A DNA stretch of 64,000 nt from an uncultured Eubacteriales bacterium. GTDB taxonomy: Bacteria; Bacillota; Clostridia; Oscillospirales; Oscillospiraceae. Below the pieces are notes generated by a model, which saw only the letters and a list, made by a program, of their open reading frames with translations, did no database searches and was not told the origin of the DNA. The translations under genes and the position numbers were made by a program. The stretch spans positions 4,130 through 68,129 of the forward strand of contig USLX01000001.1 of assembly GCA_900555665.1 (NCBI GenBank), in the 5' to 3' direction. Below are positions 61,578 through 64,000 of the stretch, one piece after another (within the stretch, counting starts at the first letter, position 1; every line of letters begins with the position of its first letter).

Positions 61578-62216
61578 ATGGAAATCCGAAGCGTCCTGCA
61601 GCCCTATGTCCCCATCGCCGAGATGCTGTCCGCGACATTCGCGCCCGACTGTGAGGCCGTCCTGCACGACCTCGCCGCGCCCGAGCGCTCCGTCGTCTAT
61701 GTGGCAAATCCCACCGTCACGGGCCGGAAGGTTGGCGACAGTTTCGACCAGCTCGTCCGCCAGGTCATCCTCTCCCGCGACCTGCGGGAGGATTTTGTCG
61801 CAAATTACTATTTTACCGCCCCAAACGGCAAGCGCATCCGTTCCTCCACGCTCCTCATCCGCGGCCGGGACGGCAAGCTCGAGGGCGCACTCTGCCTCAA
61901 CCTCGACACCACGCGCGTACAGGCCCAGCTGGACTTCCTGCAAAGCCTCCTGCCGCAGCCTCCGGCGGCCAATCCCCCGGAAGCGGCAGAGCCGGCGCAT
62001 ATCTCCGTCATGATTGAAAATCTGATGGACGGCATCGTCGGCGGCGCGGACGGCGCGGCCCTCACACGCGAGCAGCGCATCGAAAAGGTGCGCTTTATGG
62101 AGGAAAAAGGCCTGTTTTTGATGAAGGGCAGCATCGAAAAAGCCGCCGAAAAGCTCGGCGTCAATAAAGTCACCATCTACAGCTATTTAGACGAAGTCAG
62201 GGGGAAACACGCATGA
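61578..62216 (+). CDS. YheO/DauR-type transcriptional regulator
   Basis: A 212-aa protein with a YheO-like PAS domain (about 5-115, LQPYVPIAEMLSATFAPDCEAVLHDL) and a C-terminal helix-turn-helix of the DauR type (IEKVRFMEEKGLFLMKGSIEKAAEKLGVNKVTIYSYLDEV). DauR represses D-arginine catabolism genes in Pseudomonas, and related regulators often sit with D-amino-acid enzymes, as here. AAGGAGAAGCC precedes the ATG. It overlaps the ridA start as ATGA. Confidence 0.92.
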   Translation: MEIRSVLQPYVPIAEMLSATFAPDCEAVLHDLAAPERSVVYVANPTVTGRKVGDSFDQLVRQVILSRDLREDFVANYYFTAPNGKRIRSSTLLIRGRDGKLEGALCLNLDTTRVQAQLDFLQSLLPQPPAANPPEAAEPAHISVMIENLMDGIVGGADGAALTREQRIEKVRFMEEKGLFLMKGSIEKAAEKLGVNKVTIYSYLDEVRGKHA

Positions 62217-62590
62217 GAGCCATCACACTGCCAAGCGTCCTGGAAAATAAGGGCCATTACGTCCCCGGCATGATCTCCGGCGACAAGCTCTATATCTCCG
62301 GCCAGCTCCCGGTGCACCATGAGACCGGCACGCCGATGGCAGAGGCCATCGAGCAGCAGACCCGCGACGCGCTCCACAATGTCGAGCGCGTCCTGCTTGC
62401 TGCCGGATGCACGAAGGAGGATGTCGTCCTTTGCCGCCTCTACATCCCGGACGTCGCGGCCTGGGACGCGGTCAACGCCGTCTACGCGGCATTTTTCGGC
62501 GCCCATAAGCCGGCCCGCGTCATCGTTCCCACGCGGGAACTGCACCACGGCGCACGGATTGAAATTGAAGCCATCGCCGAAGTACGATAA
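62213..62590 (+). CDS. RidA family enamine/imine deaminase
   Basis: A 125-aa RidA/YjgF protein. Features are GDKLYISGQLPVHHETG, the DALHNVERVLLAAGCTKEDVV helix, and the C-terminal KPARVIVPTRELHHGARIEIEAIAE with the conserved arginine. RidA hydrolyses reactive 2-aminoacrylate-type intermediates that PLP dehydratases release, which fits its two PLP-enzyme neighbours. It overlaps the regulator by four bases. Confidence 0.94.
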   Translation: MRAITLPSVLENKGHYVPGMISGDKLYISGQLPVHHETGTPMAEAIEQQTRDALHNVERVLLAAGCTKEDVVLCRLYIPDVAAWDAVNAVYAAFFGAHKPARVIVPTRELHHGARIEIEAIAEVR

Positions 62591-62602
62591 GGAGGAGACA
62601 TC

Positions 62603-63697
62603 ATGCAATTTGTATGCAGCAAATGCGGCCATACCGAATCGGCCGCCACGCGCAAACCCCGCTGCGCCTGCGGCGGCCTCTGGAAGCTGGACTATCAGCC
62701 GCCGAAGTTTGACCTCGGCGAGATCGACACGCACGAATGGAGCCAGTTCCGCTACCGGAACTTCATGGCGCTGGACGGCGACGTCTGGCGCACCGTCACC
62801 ATGGGCGAGGGCATGACGCCCATCGTCCGCCTGGACGAGGACGTGCTTTTAAAGATGGACTATTTCATGCCCACGCTCTCGTTCAAGGACCGCGGCGCGG
62901 CCGTCCTCGTCGCGCACTGCAAGGCCATCGGCGTGGACCGGGTCGTGCAGGACTCGAGCGGCAATGCCGGCAACTCCGTCGCCGCCTACTGCGCCAAAGC
63001 CGGCATCGCCTGTGAAATTTTTGTCCCCGAAGGCACGAGCCCCAAGAAGATCGACATGATCCGCGCCCACGGCGCAACCTGCACCGTCGTCCCCGGCTCA
63101 CGGGATCACTGTGCCGACGTCTGCCGCGCCAAGGTCGAGCAGGAGGGCGTCTACTACGCCAACCACGTCTATAACCCCTTCTTCTACGAGGGCACGAAGA
63201 CCTACATCTACGAAGCCTTCGAGCAGCTGGGCCGTATCCCGTCCCATATCGTTATCCCCACCGGCAACGGTACGCTCTTCCTCGGTGCAATCTACGCGCT
63301 CGAGCACCTCGAGCGCAGCGGCGCCATCGACCATTTCCCGCAGATCATCGCCCTCCAGAGCGAAAATTGCGACCCGCTGCTCCGCGCGGCAGAAAAGGGC
63401 GAGGCGGAGCCGGAGGACGTCACGCCCACGCCGACCATCGCCGAGGGCATCGCCATCGGCAAGCCCATGCGCGGCGAAGAGATCCTCGCCCTCGCAAAGC
63501 AGCATAACGTCCGCTTCGTCCATGCCCCGGAAGACAAAATTCTGGACGCCCGCGCCGCCCTGGCCCGCCGCGGCATCTACTGTGAGCACACCACCGCAGC
63601 CAATTATGCCGCCTATCTCGAATATTGCCGCCTTTACGGCAAAACGCCCGATACCCTCATCACCATCTGCGGCGCCGGCCTGAAATCCGACCATTAA
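62603..63697 (+). CDS. Threonine-synthase-like PLP enzyme with zinc ribbon
   Basis: A 364-aa fold-type II PLP enzyme. An N-terminal zinc ribbon (C5, C8, C21, C23) precedes the catalytic domain with TPIVRLDEDVLLK, the PLP lysine K95 in LSFKDRGA, QDSSGNAGNSVAAYCAKAG, and the phosphate-binding PTGNGTLFLGA. It belongs to the threonine-synthase family, but the operon context (D-amino-acid enzyme, RidA) suggests a lyase or deaminase role rather than threonine synthesis. AAGGAGG lies 8 nt before the ATG. Confidence 0.88.
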   Translation: MQFVCSKCGHTESAATRKPRCACGGLWKLDYQPPKFDLGEIDTHEWSQFRYRNFMALDGDVWRTVTMGEGMTPIVRLDEDVLLKMDYFMPTLSFKDRGAAVLVAHCKAIGVDRVVQDSSGNAGNSVAAYCAKAGIACEIFVPEGTSPKKIDMIRAHGATCTVVPGSRDHCADVCRAKVEQEGVYYANHVYNPFFYEGTKTYIYEAFEQLGRIPSHIVIPTGNGTLFLGAIYALEHLERSGAIDHFPQIIALQSENCDPLLRAAEKGEAEPEDVTPTPTIAEGIAIGKPMRGEEILALAKQHNVRFVHAPEDKILDARAALARRGIYCEHTTAANYAAYLEYCRLYGKTPDTLITICGAGLKSDH

Positions 63698-63717
63698 GTT
63701 TTCAACGGAATCGCAGA

Positions 63718-64000
63718 CCCCAAGGCCCCCTCTGCCAAGAGGGGGCTGTCTGCGCCCCGCGCAGACTGGGGGAGCCGTCCCCGCGCCCCGCAAATAGGCT
63801 CCCCCCTCCGGGGGAGGCGCCCCAGTGCGCCCACTGGGGCGGAGAGGGCCGGGGCACTTGGATTTTCCGTTGCATCAAAATAGCCGTGGCAATCCCGTGG
63901 ATCTTCCAGGCCTCTCAAAGGGTGCGCCTGCACCAAAGGCCCCCTCTGCCAAGAGGGGGCTGTCTGCGCCCCGCGCAGACTGGGGGAGCCGTCCCCGCGC
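63718..64000. repeat. Modular intergenic repeats with an exact direct repeat
   Basis: No gene is seen in the last 300 bases. AAGGCCCCCTCTGCCAAGAG with its continuation through TGTCTGCGCC..GGGGGAGCCGTCCCCGCGC is present twice (about 63721-63784 and 63938-64000) without a visible difference. Between them is the GGCTCCCCCCTCCGGGGGAGG plus GCGCCCACTGGGGCGGAGAG module also found at 48238-48300. The first hairpin may terminate the D-amino-acid operon. Confidence 0.78.

Noticed and set aside
63718..64000. A CRISPR array or tandem repeat
   Set aside because: The repeated units are long palindromic modules with no regular spacers and no cas genes nearby.

Overview
The window is about 60% GC, densely coded, and carries a sporulation/cell-division block (spoVB-mazG-hupB-rqcP-yabP-yabQ-divIC-yabR order), T-box and glycine riboswitch leaders, HemZ, MltG-U32 and DegV. 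These point to a spore-forming Firmicute, most likely an Oscillospiraceae/Oscillospirales gut anaerobe (Oscillibacter or Dysosmobacter type). That placement is inferred from gene content and style, not from a marker gene.

Layout. 1-258: intergenic repeat modules. 259-4404: a MarR-ABC-ABC heterodimeric exporter operon (minus). 4546-8628: FliB-like methylase, PAP2 phosphatase, PlsC acyltransferase and a frameshifted EamA transporter. 8868-10376: glyA behind a glycine riboswitch. 10409-18537: an envelope polysaccharide region (Wzy/O-antigen-ligase-like protein, DUF4330, a glycosyltransferase-CsaB fusion, another glycosyltransferase, WecB/TagA) with a cysteine-rich conserved protein. 18534-22465: tmk, a DJ-1 protein, mltG and a U32 (TrhP-like) tRNA-modification protein. 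22480-22737: a complete T-box leader with no synthetase gene behind it. 23240-24103: ZinT-like lipoprotein. 24578-28610: a second MarR-ABC-ABC exporter operon. 29006-42697: a long minus-strand block from recJ through relA, dtd, hemZ, a MtaD-like deaminase and the spoVB-yab-divIC locus to an SDR. 43027-50856: DacF-type carboxypeptidase, DegV, NadE, YhhN, SGNH hydrolase, ComEC-like hydrolase and a MATE exporter. 51292-60178: one minus-strand cluster coding a nickel/peptide-type ABC importer, a DUF3842 protein and larE-larB-larC, with an unclassified attenuator leader in front of larE. 60459-63697: a plus-strand operon for D-amino-acid breakdown (D-threonine-aldolase-like enzyme, YheO/DauR regulator, RidA, threonine-synthase-like enzyme). 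63698-64000: repeat modules.

How the genes fit together. The importer probably brings in nickel that LarE/LarB/LarC use to build the nickel-pincer nucleotide cofactor; no larA is in the window. The two exporter operons are paralogous: in each, the first subunit has Asp for the catalytic Glu and Gln for the switch His, and the second has an altered signature motif, so each pair makes one degenerate and one canonical ATP site. The envelope region would assemble and pyruvylate a secondary cell-wall polymer.

The most unusual items are (i) the structured leader and attenuator before larE, (ii) a 158-164 bp MITE-like element present in three full copies and one partial copy, two of which supply the stop codon of the adjacent gene, and (iii) the orphan T-box. 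Two families of modular GC-rich intergenic repeats fill most long gaps. No tRNA, rRNA, CRISPR array, phage, plasmid or transposase gene was seen.
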